A stretch of DNA of 10,802 bases from an uncultured Lentisphaeraceae bacterium (GCA_937892925.1 CALBHX010000059.1:1-10802); one strand, 5' to 3'. Shown: positions 1 through 7,302, numbered from the stretch's first letter. The notes: generated by a model not told the origin, from the sequence alone. Numbers and translations: made by a program.

Positions 1-52
1 AGCACGTCGTGCTCCGCAGTTCAGCAAGCGCTGAGTTCCCATCGAGCATATT

Positions 53-90
53 TTTATAGGCTCCTGCTTCGGCAGGAGCCTATAAATTTT
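53..90 (+). terminator. Rho-independent terminator with UUCG tetraloop
   Basis: A perfect 15-bp stem (53-67 with 72-86) closes a TTCG loop, giving C(UUCG)G in plus-strand RNA, the extra-stable tetraloop. Four T follow at 87-90. The loop sequence and the T run both point to plus-strand transcription, so it would end a gene lying left of the window. One reading frame at 2-34 ends in TGA 18 nt before the stem and could be the tail of that gene, but this cannot be shown from so few codons. It does not suit the minus-strand remnant to the right, because on that strand the stem is followed by A-rich sequence. Confidence 0.85.
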
Positions 91-171
91 GCACGAGTGG
101 GTACCGCCGTGCCCTGCTTGCCAAGTATGTTTGCCTCGCTATTACGGTTCCTTGCAGCACACGCATCCGTC

Positions 172-677
172 CTACAGCGACTTCATCACATCAAGTAGAT
201 GCTGATAGCTGTCAACATCGTGGTACTTGACATTTTCGGTAGAAATCTCATTAAAGAGTTTTCTTGCACAGGAAATCTTCACTTTTTCAATGGGTCTCAG
301 GCTTAGACTCGCCATCGTGCCTTTGGTCTCGGCTATAAATAGATGTGCTTCACCGTTCCTTCATAGAAAGCAATCGCCCAGTCTGGAGAGTAATTGCCAA
401 CTGGAGTAGGAATATGAAATCCTTTCGGCAGCTTGGCGTACACGCAGACTTCTTCAGCATGATCCAAGTCCTCGGCGAATCGGCGTTCTACACTTTTTTC
501 AGCATAGCCATCGGTAAATACATAGTCTTGAATATGCTTTGTTGCCTTGAAAGCCTTATCAATGCTCGTCGAGGTCTTTTCGGCAGTAAAGATGGTGCTG
601 TCATACTCGCCCTCAATTTGGTCGTAGGAAATATGTTCAACAATCATCGTTGACTTTTGCTCATTGATCAGGCGAAT
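172..677 (-). pseudogene. Type III restriction endonuclease (Res), frameshifted 3' remnant
   Basis: The minus strand encodes the C-terminal nuclease part of a type III restriction Res subunit. It opens with IRLINEQKSTMIVEHISYDQ (starting at 677) and continues through AEEVCVYAKLPKGF and TPVGNYSPDWAIAFYEG to KHIYL, where a stop falls at 333-335. Reading on in another frame from about 332 gives AETKGTM, SLRPIEK and CARKLFN, ending at a TAG at 172-174. One missing base near 330-340 explains the break. The PD of the PD-(D/E)XK nuclease lies before the frameshift and the ETK after it, so the active site is split. Upstream of 677 the frame meets stops at once (678-680), and the helicase part is absent from the window, so the gene is also truncated at its 5' side. 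The family call rests on recognised C-terminal motifs. No partner methyltransferase gene is visible. The 104-codon open stretch 333-647 could be mistaken for a small gene but is only a piece of this remnant. Confidence 0.8.
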
Positions 678-755
678 TTACCATCAAGGGCAAATCCGTT
701 CAAAGTTATCGAAGCCGGATGCTGCAAAAACAACGGATGTGTGCCGTCGTTCGTG

Positions 756-822
756 AGTAGACGTTTCGGGGGTGTTTTTCTTTGATGAGGAATTAGACGG
801 ATACGGCAGAGAAGCGTCTACT
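756..822. repeat. 12-bp inverted repeat with 43-nt spacer
   Basis: AGTAGACGTTTC (756-767) faces GAAGCGTCTACT (811-822). Eleven of 12 positions pair exactly and the other is a G-T pair. The right arm ends just before the putative -10 element of the PfpI-rpoN operon. It could be a long-loop hairpin, a pair of protein-binding half sites, or leftover from a rearrangement next to the restriction-gene remnant. Confidence 0.55.
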
Positions 823-823
823 T

Positions 824-832
824 TGCTATACT
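824..832 (+). promoter_or_regulatory. Possible extended -10 promoter for the PfpI-rpoN operon
   Basis: TGCTATACT fits an extended -10 element (TGnTATAAT-like). No good -35 hexamer is found 16-18 nt upstream, which extended -10 promoters can tolerate. Transcription would begin near 839 and leave a leader of about 50 nt before the ATG at 892. This is motif evidence only. Confidence 0.4.
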
Positions 833-891
833 TGCGCTGCGCGGGGTAACCGGAGTGCTTGGTTGCCAGGAGGCGATGCGGAGGACTTCAC

Positions 892-1449
892 ATGGCGATG
901 CTTCTGTTTTTGGCGGATGGTTTTGAGGAAATTGAGGCGCTGGGCACGCTGGATCTCTTACGGCGGGCGCAGATTGAGGTGCAGACGTGCGCCATGGGGC
1001 AGTCGCTGGAGGTGCGGGGAGCGCATGAGCTGGCAGTGATGGCCGATGGTTTGGCAAAGGATGCGCCGGACGAAGAAAACGTAGACGGGGTCATCTTACC
1101 GGGAGGAATGGGCGGTGCAGCTGCCTTGGCAGAATCAGCCCTTGTTCGGAAATGGATTCAGCGGATGGATGAAATGGGGCGATGGGTGTGCGCGATTTGC
1201 GCGGCGCCTGCGCTGGTGTTGCCGAGGGCAGGTGTGCTTCGTGAGCGGATGGCCACCTGTTATCCTGCGCCGGAACTTACGGCGGCTTTGGGAAGGAATT
1301 ATGTGTATCGGGCGGTGGTGGTTTCAGAGAATCTGATTACCGCGGCGGGGCCGGGATGTTTTGGGGCTTTTGCGCGGGCGATTGTGAAGTGTGTGCGGGG
1401 AGAACAAGTGGCGCATGAAGTCTTTTCGGCGGCTTTAATGGAAGGATAA
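892..1449 (+). CDS. DJ-1/PfpI family protein (ThiJ/YajL-like)
   Basis: A 185-residue cytoplasmic protein of the DJ-1/PfpI superfamily, whose members include chaperone/deglycase-like and stress proteins; the exact activity is unknown. The N-terminal strand LLFLADGFEEIEAL carries the conserved acid (Glu15, equivalent to DJ-1 Glu18). VILPGG at about 67-72 is the family's central loop. AICAAP holds the nucleophile-elbow cysteine Cys103. Length fits DJ-1/YajL (about 185-200). I chose ATG 892 because GGAGG at 880-884 lies 7 nt upstream and the protein then begins right at the first family strand; a TTG at 859 would add 11 residues without homology, and ATG 898 is also possible. It is the first gene of a four-gene operon, and its stop is 1 nt from the rpoN GTG, so translation of the two is probably coupled. 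Family call firm, function open. Confidence 0.9.
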   Translation: MAMLLFLADGFEEIEALGTLDLLRRAQIEVQTCAMGQSLEVRGAHELAVMADGLAKDAPDEENVDGVILPGGMGGAAALAESALVRKWIQRMDEMGRWVCAICAAPALVLPRAGVLRERMATCYPAPELTAALGRNYVYRAVVVSENLITAAGPGCFGAFARAIVKCVRGEQVAHEVFSAALMEG

Positions 1450-1450
1450 G

Positions 1451-2980
1451 GTGGCAGCGCTCGGGGCAGGGTTAAGTCTTGGCGCAGCACCCGTTCTGCG
1501 CCAGAACCAGGAGCAGACGCTATCGCTTCTGGCGCAGCAGCGTTTTCATCTATTGCCCATGCCGGTTCAGCGGCTGTCCTCAGAGCTGCGTCAATATGCC
1601 GAACAGAATCCGTTTTTGGAGTATGAGCCGCCGGCGCGTGAGACCTCGCTGGAGGCTATAACGGAGCCGACTTTGGCAAAAAATGACGAGACGGGGAGCT
1701 TGGATTATTTTAATCAGTCGCTGGAGGGGTTTGGCGATCAGATGGATCTGGCGGCACGTGAGGAGGCTGAACGGCGGCATGATTGGCTGGTACTTTCTCA
1801 GACGGAGCAGGAAACACTCTTTCGGCATTTGGAACGGCAGGTCTTGCAGACACAGGCGCCGGGGGCGCAGCGGGAACTGACGCTGCTGGTGTGTGATGCG
1901 CTAGACAGCGATGGTTATTTAAGAGCATCGGTTGGGGAGCTTGAGGCGGATTGGTGGCAGGCGTGCGGGGGCGACCCGAAGCTTGCAGAAGCGGGAGATG
2001 TTCGGCAGGCTATTCGGACGGTACAGCAGTTGGAGCCAGTTGGAGTAGGAGCTCGGTCGCTCGCGGAATGTCTGTTGCTTCAAGTGCAGGCGGATCCTAT
2101 GCTGGATGAGCGCCGCGCATTGCGGTTACGGTTATGCCATCATTTGGGGGAAGTCTTGACCAAGCCGTTGGAGCGGCTGGCTCGGGAGCTGGGGTGTTCG
2201 CTTGATGAGTTGCGGGAAGCGCTGGTTTATCTTAAAACGTTAAATCCATTTCCCGGACGGGCATTTATGGCGCGGGAGAACCCGGAGTGTCCGGAAGTGG
2301 CGGCTTGTTTGCAGCAGGATGGGCGGTGGGTGGCGGTTTGCGATGAACGGCAGTTCCCTCTTTTCCGGGTGGATGATGCTGCAATTGCGGAGGCAAAAGC
2401 TGCTGCAAAAAGTCGTGAGGAGCGAGCGTGCGTGGCGCAGCTTGAGGGGCGTGCAAAGTTATTGGTAGATGCCTATCATGAGCGCAATGAGACGCTGCTG
2501 CGGGTGGCGCAGGCGGCGTTTGACAGGCAGGGGGCATTTTTGGATAGCGGCGGGGATTTTGGAACGCTGAAGCCGCTGTTTCAACGGGAGGTTGCGGCGG
2601 CGATTGGATATGATGAGAGTATTGTATCACGGGCAATCAAGGATAAACAGGTGCGCGTTGCAACGAGCAGGAAACCGATTCCCTTAAAGGCTTTTTTTAC
2701 AAGGGCGTGTTTAGGGAGCGCGGGGGCTGTTACAGGAGATGGTGCGGAAGGCGTGTCGGATCAGCAGGTCAAACATGCGTTGCGGGCACTGGTTTCAGGG
2801 GAGCCGCCTGAGCAGCCGTTGTCGGATCAGGCGCTGTGTGAAGCGTTGGCCGGGCAGGGGATTCAGGTGGCTCGACGGACGGTGGCTAAGTATCGCGAGC
2901 AGTTGGGTATTCCTTCAACGCGTGAACGGCGGCGATTGGTGGGTATTGGAGAGCCGGATACGCTTGCAGTGAAGCGGTGA
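1451..2980 (+). CDS. rpoN: RNA polymerase sigma-54 factor
   Basis: Sigma-54 directs RNA polymerase to -24/-12 promoters and needs an AAA+ activator to open them. The 509-residue protein shows the whole family layout. Region I at about 15-57 is Gln/Leu-rich (LRQNQEQTLSLL to NPFLEYE), followed by an acidic linker. The core-binding domain includes DALDSDGYL and LEPVGVGARSLAECLLLQ. A helix-turn-helix lies at about 381-400 (AIGYDESIVSRAI). The exact RpoN box ARRTVAKYRE is at 474-483 and reads the -24 element. The start is GTG 1451, 1 nt after the upstream stop, with GGAAGGA (1440-1446) inside the end of the preceding gene as ribosome site; no ATG fits region I. I see no bacterial enhancer-binding protein gene and no good GG-N10-GC promoter in the window's gaps, so its targets lie elsewhere. 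Region I is diverged from the proteobacterial type but keeps the Gln/Leu pattern. Confidence 0.96.
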   Translation: MAALGAGLSLGAAPVLRQNQEQTLSLLAQQRFHLLPMPVQRLSSELRQYAEQNPFLEYEPPARETSLEAITEPTLAKNDETGSLDYFNQSLEGFGDQMDLAAREEAERRHDWLVLSQTEQETLFRHLERQVLQTQAPGAQRELTLLVCDALDSDGYLRASVGELEADWWQACGGDPKLAEAGDVRQAIRTVQQLEPVGVGARSLAECLLLQVQADPMLDERRALRLRLCHHLGEVLTKPLERLARELGCSLDELREALVYLKTLNPFPGRAFMARENPECPEVAACLQQDGRWVAVCDERQFPLFRVDDAAIAEAKAAAKSREERACVAQLEGRAKLLVDAYHERNETLLRVAQAAFDRQGAFLDSGGDFGTLKPLFQREVAAAIGYDESIVSRAIKDKQVRVATSRKPIPLKAFFTRACLGSAGAVTGDGAEGVSDQQVKHALRALVSGEPPEQPLSDQALCEALAGQGIQVARRTVAKYREQLGIPSTRERRRLVGIGEPDTLAVKR

Positions 2981-2990
2981 TAATGCAGAA

Positions 2991-3911
2991 ATGGACGGTG
3001 CCCTGATGATAAGGCAAGTATTATTGGTGTGGTTAACATTGCGAGAGGTAACGGAGTTTACGGCTACACGTGAACAGGTGGCAGGGTGGGCCGCGCAGGT
3101 GCCTGAGTTGGAGGTGGTGTTTGCGGATTCCCAAGAGTCTTTCATTCGGAATCTTTCCAAAGCAACATTTGTGTTGACGTTTCGGTTTTCAGAGGCGTGG
3201 CTTCCCTTGACGTATCGCCTGAAGTGGATGGCGACTCCGGCCGCAGGGCATGAATTGCTGGGGGCTCGCATACCGGAACGAATTCGCTTGACGCATGGCA
3301 CATTTCATGGAGAGATTATTGCAGAGACCGTGTTAGGTATGTTGTTGGCGATTCGGCGGGGGTTGCTGCCGGGGCTTGGCTTATGTGAAACGGAGAATAG
3401 CTGGCCGGAGCATTGTCCGGGGCGCTGTATGGTCGCGGGAAGCTCGGCAATTATTTTGGGATATGGGCACATTGGAAAGGCGGTTGGCGCAAAGCTCGAA
3501 ACAGCGGGTGTACGGGTGATTGGGATATCCCGGGCAAACGTGGCATCACTGGATACTGTTCTACCGCAGGCAGACGCATTGGTGTTGGCACTTCCGGCTA
3601 CGCAGGAGACGAATGGTTTGCTGGATGCACGCCGCATCGGATTGCTTCCTGCGCATGCGGCGGTAATAAACGTTGGGCGAGGTAATGCCGTGGATGAGAG
3701 GGCATTGGCGACGGCACTTCGGAAGAATCGGCTGCGGGCTGCTTTTTTGGATGTCATGCAGGAGGAGCCTTACCCCGCGGATGGAGAATTGAGGCGCGAG
3801 CCGAGATGTTATTTATTACCTCATGCTTCAGCGTTTTCTCCGGATTATTTGGAGCGCGCCTTTGCGGAGTGGTTGGAGATTTACCGTAGGGATTACGCGC
3901 CGCGGACGTGA
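2991..3911 (+). CDS. D-isomer-specific 2-hydroxyacid dehydrogenase
   Basis: A cytoplasmic NAD(P)-dependent oxidoreductase interconverting a 2-keto acid and a D-2-hydroxy acid; the substrate is not evident. Of 306 residues, about 150-260 form the nucleotide-binding domain with GYGHIG (157-162). The second-strand end reads GISR where NAD enzymes carry an acid, so NADP(H) preference is likely. Catalytic residues are in their usual motifs: Arg230 in NVGRG, Glu259 in MQEEP and His278 in LLPHAS. The N-terminal substrate lobe is weakly conserved (ATPAAGHELL replaces the usual gated loop). The start is uncertain: ATG 2991 or ATG 3006, neither with a strong Shine-Dalgarno. It begins 10 nt after rpoN and ends 3 nt before recO, inside one operon. 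It might be a glyoxylate/hydroxypyruvate-reductase-like enzyme; the neighbours do not say. Confidence 0.9.
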   Translation: MDGALMIRQVLLVWLTLREVTEFTATREQVAGWAAQVPELEVVFADSQESFIRNLSKATFVLTFRFSEAWLPLTYRLKWMATPAAGHELLGARIPERIRLTHGTFHGEIIAETVLGMLLAIRRGLLPGLGLCETENSWPEHCPGRCMVAGSSAIILGYGHIGKAVGAKLETAGVRVIGISRANVASLDTVLPQADALVLALPATQETNGLLDARRIGLLPAHAAVINVGRGNAVDERALATALRKNRLRAAFLDVMQEEPYPADGELRREPRCYLLPHASAFSPDYLERAFAEWLEIYRRDYAPRT

Positions 3912-3914
3912 GAC

Positions 3915-4724
3915 ATGGAGAGCGTTTTATTCAAAACGCGGGCTGTCTGCCTGAGTGTTCGTCCGTTTTCTAAGACGTCACAGATGGTTGCATGGTTTAC
4001 TCCAGACTATGGGCTGGTCACAACGCCGATCAAGGGAGCGTTACGGCCAAAAAGCGGTTTTGTTGGACAATATGGCTTGGCGTACACCTGTGAATTGGTG
4101 TTTTATGCACATGAACGGAATGGTATTCATCAAATCCGAGAGTGCGCGCCTCTTAATTTTCGGGAAGCGTTGCGTACACAGTGGCAGAATGCGGCTGTGG
4201 CTGCGTATCTATGTGATTTAACGCTGCGAACAACGCATCCAGGATTAGTAAATGCAGACTTGTTTTTTGCTTTGGAAACCGTTTTGGATGAACTCCAGGT
4301 ATGTGCTGTGCATGAGGCGCCGCTAGCGTTATTATGGTTTGAAAGTAATCTTTTGAACAGGCTTGGCGTGTCACCAGACTTTTCATATTGTTCATTATGC
4401 CCTGAGGCATCTCGGCACAATTTTTCTGTGAATGAAGGATACTTTTACTGTGAACATCGCCCATCTCACCTGGTGTATCCGGAAACGCTCTCGCTGAATA
4501 ACGAGGTGGTTGAACGGTATAGGCATTTCTTAAGGGAACCGCTTGGGCAGATTTTGGAAGAAGCGCGAACGATCACTCGAGGGGATCCGCATAGATGCCA
4601 GGAGCCATTCCCCGGTCTTTTTGGACTTCGCCGTTTTCTTGGAGTTTTTCTTGCGCGGCATTTAGAGCTGTTTCCAGGAACAAGGCGAACGATGTGGGAG
4701 ATCTTGTTTAAGCAGTCGCGTTAA
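3915..4724 (+). CDS. recO: DNA repair/recombination mediator RecO
   Basis: RecO helps RecR displace SSB and load RecA on single-stranded DNA in the RecF pathway. The 269 residues fit the family (about 240-270). The N-terminal OB fold begins with the typical opening TRAVCLSVRPFSKTSQMVAWFT and GLVTTPIKGALRPKS. The helical part includes YLCDLTLRTT and LLWFESNLLNRLGVSPDFSYC. A zinc knuckle at 159-181 (Cys159, Cys162, Cys179, His181) has histidine where many RecO proteins have a fourth cysteine. It starts at ATG 3915, 3 nt after the dehydrogenase stop, with no clear ribosome site of its own, so it probably depends on translational coupling. It is the last gene of the PfpI-rpoN operon. Its TAA is 4 nt from the convergent holA stop, with no terminator visible between them. 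Confidence 0.92.
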   Translation: MESVLFKTRAVCLSVRPFSKTSQMVAWFTPDYGLVTTPIKGALRPKSGFVGQYGLAYTCELVFYAHERNGIHQIRECAPLNFREALRTQWQNAAVAAYLCDLTLRTTHPGLVNADLFFALETVLDELQVCAVHEAPLALLWFESNLLNRLGVSPDFSYCSLCPEASRHNFSVNEGYFYCEHRPSHLVYPETLSLNNEVVERYRHFLREPLGQILEEARTITRGDPHRCQEPFPGLFGLRRFLGVFLARHLELFPGTRRTMWEILFKQSR

Positions 4725-4733
4725 CGTGTTAAC
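4720..4733. repeat. Duplicated GTTAAC at the recO/holA convergent stops
   Basis: GTTAAC-GT-GTTAAC contains the TAA stop of recO (4722-4724) and, on the other strand, the TAA stop of holA (4729-4731). Each hexamer is its own reverse complement. No stem strong enough for a terminator is seen here, so the two transcripts probably run into each other. Confidence 0.6.
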
Positions 4734-5811
4734 AGGAGGGACGCGAGGGAGCTTTTGCTACGATACGCAGCAATACTGGCTCAATAATGTCCCATGGATC
4801 TTGTAATGTAGAATCTACCAGTTTGAAGCGCATTTCAATTGCGTAATGCCTGGCAGCGCGCAATTCATTGAGCGTGTAGTGGCGTACACCTTCAATTTGG
4901 CGGGAGAGCATCCAGCCCTGGAGACGATGTAATCGACTTGGAATTTGTGTTGAGGGGAGTTCCCAATGTCCGTTAGAGAGCCATCTGCGATCGATTGCTT
5001 CGCGCAGTGAACACATGTCGTTCAACGTGTTTAGGATGGCGGCGGCAGCTGGGAAAACAGCACTCTTATCGCTTCTGAGCAGGGTAATGGCCTGCGTTAC
5101 CTGTGTTGGAGAACGCATTAACAACGCATTAGAAAGAACAAAGGGTTCAGTTCCGACAACAGAGGAGGTAATCGTTTCGACATCCTGCAGGGTAACGGTT
5201 TTAGGCGAAGCATCTCCTCCGATATAAGTTCGTAACTTTTCTAACTCCGAGACAAGTGTCCATGAGTCTGCCCCTGTTCGTTGCACAAAGGCACGGCGAA
5301 CGGCAGGTGACATTTGCAGCCCCTGTTTGGGCAAAAGATTTTCGAGGCGCTCAAGTCCAACTTTTTCAAGCTGGTAAGTTTTGATTTCACTGCCACATTC
5401 ACAAAATTCACCATGTGCCGCCACCCATTTATAAAAACGTGAGGATTTGGAACAGGTGCGAGAGGTAATGATTAGGTGATGCCCTTCCGGAATGTCGGCA
5501 GTTTGCAATTCTTCACAGAAAGAGGAAACGGCCTCTTTCGCTGCCTGCGCTGCTATGGCACGCCCTGTTGCACCTGGCAGGAAGTTGGCATCCTTCAGCC
5601 AAATCACTTTTCCGCCACCAAAAAAACTTGCGGTATATAGGGCTTCTTTGGCAAGCTCAATAACATGGAGTACGTTGTCGCAGGTTTCACATGCTGCATC
5701 AATCGTTTCAAGGCCGAAGTCGCGTTCAGTTTCCGGAATGAAACGATTGATGACAGCTTTGGCACCCTCGCGTTTTAGATAGTCGTCTGTTCCGCAAAAA
5801 AGGTAGACCAT
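4729..5811 (-). CDS. holA: DNA polymerase III delta subunit
   Basis: Delta is the clamp-loader subunit that opens the beta sliding clamp during replication. At 360 residues it is slightly longer than the E. coli protein (343). The N-terminus (MVYLFCGTDDYLKREGAKAVINRF) is the usual delta opening of the AAA+-like domain. FFGGGKVIWLKDANF and HHLIITSRTCSKSSRFYKW match the following strands. The central GADSWTLVSELEKLRTYIG is the characteristic domain-II helix, and the C-terminal clamp-loader collar (about 225-345) includes PFVLSNALLMR and LNELRAARHYAIEMRFK. It carries nine cysteines, including FCECG, but no clear zinc site. It lies 22 nt downstream of kdsD in the same direction, so is probably cotranscribed from the metalloregulator promoter. 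The ribosome site before ATG 5811 is weak. It ends 4 nt from the opposing recO stop. Confidence 0.92.
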   Translation of the reverse strand: MVYLFCGTDDYLKREGAKAVINRFIPETERDFGLETIDAACETCDNVLHVIELAKEALYTASFFGGGKVIWLKDANFLPGATGRAIAAQAAKEAVSSFCEELQTADIPEGHHLIITSRTCSKSSRFYKWVAAHGEFCECGSEIKTYQLEKVGLERLENLLPKQGLQMSPAVRRAFVQRTGADSWTLVSELEKLRTYIGGDASPKTVTLQDVETITSSVVGTEPFVLSNALLMRSPTQVTQAITLLRSDKSAVFPAAAAILNTLNDMCSLREAIDRRWLSNGHWELPSTQIPSRLHRLQGWMLSRQIEGVRHYTLNELRAARHYAIEMRFKLVDSTLQDPWDIIEPVLLRIVAKAPSRPSC

Positions 5812-5833
5812 GAATTATCTCAGCACGATGAAC

Positions 5834-6817
5834 TCAGAGAATCTTCATTCTGGGAAGATCTTGAATATCGATAGTGCCGACAAGGCAATCGTGCTCATCG
5901 ACTACTGGCAAATCATCCACTTTATGATTCTCAAAGATGTTCAATACTTCAACGGCTAGAGCGCTGAGCGGAACACGTATGGGATTCCGGATCATAACTT
6001 CCGTAATTGGGCAGGACATGGGCGCGGGGGTCTCACTTGAAAGCAGACGACGTAAGTCACCGTCAGTGAATATTCCTAACAGTACACCTTCGTTCGAAAC
6101 GATACAGGCGCACCCGGCCTTGGCGGATGTCATGGCCACAATAGCGTCTTTCACCGATGCAGATTCTGTAAGCGTGGCGAGCTGGTTGCCGGTACGCATG
6201 ATATCTTTTACACGGAAGAGAAGCGCACGACCAATAGCACCTGCCGGGTGTAAAAGCGCAAAATTTTCCTTGCGGAATCCACGCGCCTCTAACAACACCA
6301 TCGCTAATGCATCTCCTAACGCCAGTGTGGCAGTGGTGGATGTGGTTGGAGCCATGTTGAATGGGCAAGCTTCACGACCGCAATTAATCCAATAGACCCA
6401 GTCACTATTTTTGGCAAGTGAGGAATCGGTTTTCCCTGTCATGCCAATAACTTTAACACCGATTCGGCGCAATGAAGGAATAAGGCGGATAACTTCGTCT
6501 GATTCCCCGGAGTAGCTGATAGCCAACACAATATCTGCGGGCGTTACCATGCCTAAATCGCCATGCATGGCCTGAACGGGATTGAGCAACATGGCGGTAG
6601 AGCCGGTACTGGCCATGGTGGCAGCAATTTTCTCACCAACATGAATGTTTTTCCCGATTCCGGTAACGACAATCTTACCGCCACGTTCCAAGGTCGCAAG
6701 TATAGCCTCAATAATCTCACAGAAGGTGGAGCCAATGGCGGCATCCGCCTGCCTTAAGCCGTTGATTTCAGTGGCGAGCACATCGTGTGCGCGCGCAATC
6801 ATTGCTTCATGTGTCAT
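5834..6817 (-). CDS. kdsD: Arabinose-5-phosphate isomerase (KdsD/KpsF/GutQ family)
   Basis: It converts ribulose-5-phosphate to arabinose-5-phosphate, the first committed step to Kdo, the inner-core sugar of LPS, so it implies an outer membrane. The 327 residues comprise an N-terminal SIS sugar-isomerase domain (about 1-200) and two CBS domains (about 207-262 and 274-327). Residues equivalent to the E. coli KdsD active-site set Lys59, Glu111, Glu152 and His193 are present as Lys56, Glu108, Glu149 and His190, in GIGKN, SGESDE, GREACP and LLHPAGA. The usual GKSGH is changed to GKNIH, keeping Lys and His. STTATLALGDALA and IFTDGDLRRLL are family signatures. Its ATG overlaps the metalloregulator stop (ATGA), and holA follows after 22 nt. 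No other Kdo gene is in the window. The paralogue GutQ cannot be separated by sequence alone. Confidence 0.94.
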   Translation of the reverse strand: MTHEAMIARAHDVLATEINGLRQADAAIGSTFCEIIEAILATLERGGKIVVTGIGKNIHVGEKIAATMASTGSTAMLLNPVQAMHGDLGMVTPADIVLAISYSGESDEVIRLIPSLRRIGVKVIGMTGKTDSSLAKNSDWVYWINCGREACPFNMAPTTSTTATLALGDALAMVLLEARGFRKENFALLHPAGAIGRALLFRVKDIMRTGNQLATLTESASVKDAIVAMTSAKAGCACIVSNEGVLLGIFTDGDLRRLLSSETPAPMSCPITEVMIRNPIRVPLSALAVEVLNIFENHKVDDLPVVDEHDCLVGTIDIQDLPRMKIL

Positions 6818-7302
6818 ACGTTGTTATATCCCTGATTCGGGGCATCCAATTCTGCGTACCCTTTTGCAAGCCGATGTCGAAGCTGGGCACAACGGCGGGA
6901 TGCCATTAATTCTGTGGTCAACACCTCAAGTCTAGCAATAAGGGCATCGTCAATTACGTGCTCAATCTTACATGCGGTGGCACTTGCTTGCGTGGTTTCC
7001 AACTTAAGAATGTCACACAAAAAGGTTTTTAAGACGCGGTGTCGGCGAATGACTTTGGCGGCAGTTTGCTCACCGAGAACGGTCAGAGTGACTGGATAGT
7101 TGGTGTCGTAATGGATATAACCATGTTCACGCAAGATCCCAAGGGCGTTGGTCACGGAGGGCATTTTTACATTTAACCGTTTTGCAATGTCGCTAGTGTG
7201 CGCATGGCCATGTGCCCCCTCATCGATTAGTTCTTTGATCGCTTCCAAGTAATCTTCCAAACTGGCTGTTAGCTCAAAGGGCTTACTTTGCATATTGTCC
7301 AT
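6814..7302 (-). CDS. DtxR/MntR-family metal-dependent transcriptional repressor
   Basis: A 162-residue regulator that binds Fe2+ or Mn2+ and then DNA, normally repressing metal uptake genes. The N-terminal winged helix (about 13-75) starts with LTASLEDYLEAI and has recognition-helix sequence MPSVTNALGILREHGYI. The dimerisation/metal domain (about 80-140) has RRHRVLKTFL and ACKIEHVI. Probable metal ligands are Asp17, Glu20, His88, Cys111, Glu114 and His115. Asp and Glu follow B. subtilis MntR (Asp8, Glu11), whereas the cysteine matches DtxR Cys102 where MntR has Glu99. It lacks the C-terminal SH3-like domain of DtxR. The start ATG 7302 has GGAGG 6 nt upstream. It is the first gene of an operon with kdsD and holA, and is probably autoregulated. 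Whether iron or manganese is the effector cannot be decided, so no symbol is given. Confidence 0.88.
   Translation of the reverse strand: MDNMQSKPFELTASLEDYLEAIKELIDEGAHGHAHTSDIAKRLNVKMPSVTNALGILREHGYIHYDTNYPVTLTVLGEQTAAKVIRRHRVLKTFLCDILKLETTQASATACKIEHVIDDALIARLEVLTTELMASRRCAQLRHRLAKGYAELDAPNQGYNNV

Larger units (their letters stand above)
678..891. other. Intergenic region before the PfpI-rpoN operon
   Basis: This 214-nt stretch has no convincing gene. It carries a long-range inverted repeat (756-767 with 811-822), a possible extended -10 element (824-832) and the Shine-Dalgarno of the next gene. On the minus strand an open frame ending at about 694 reads ASGFDNFERICP before a stop. I do not recognise it, and it is too short to call. 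Confidence 0.5.

Noticed and set aside
227..653. Plus-strand frames of 60 and 102 codons
   Set aside because: They lie opposite the type III Res remnant, whose minus-strand protein similarity explains the openness.
859..891. Upstream TTG start at 859 for the DJ-1/PfpI gene
   Set aside because: The extra 11 residues are basic and unlike the family, while ATG 892 has GGAGG at proper distance.
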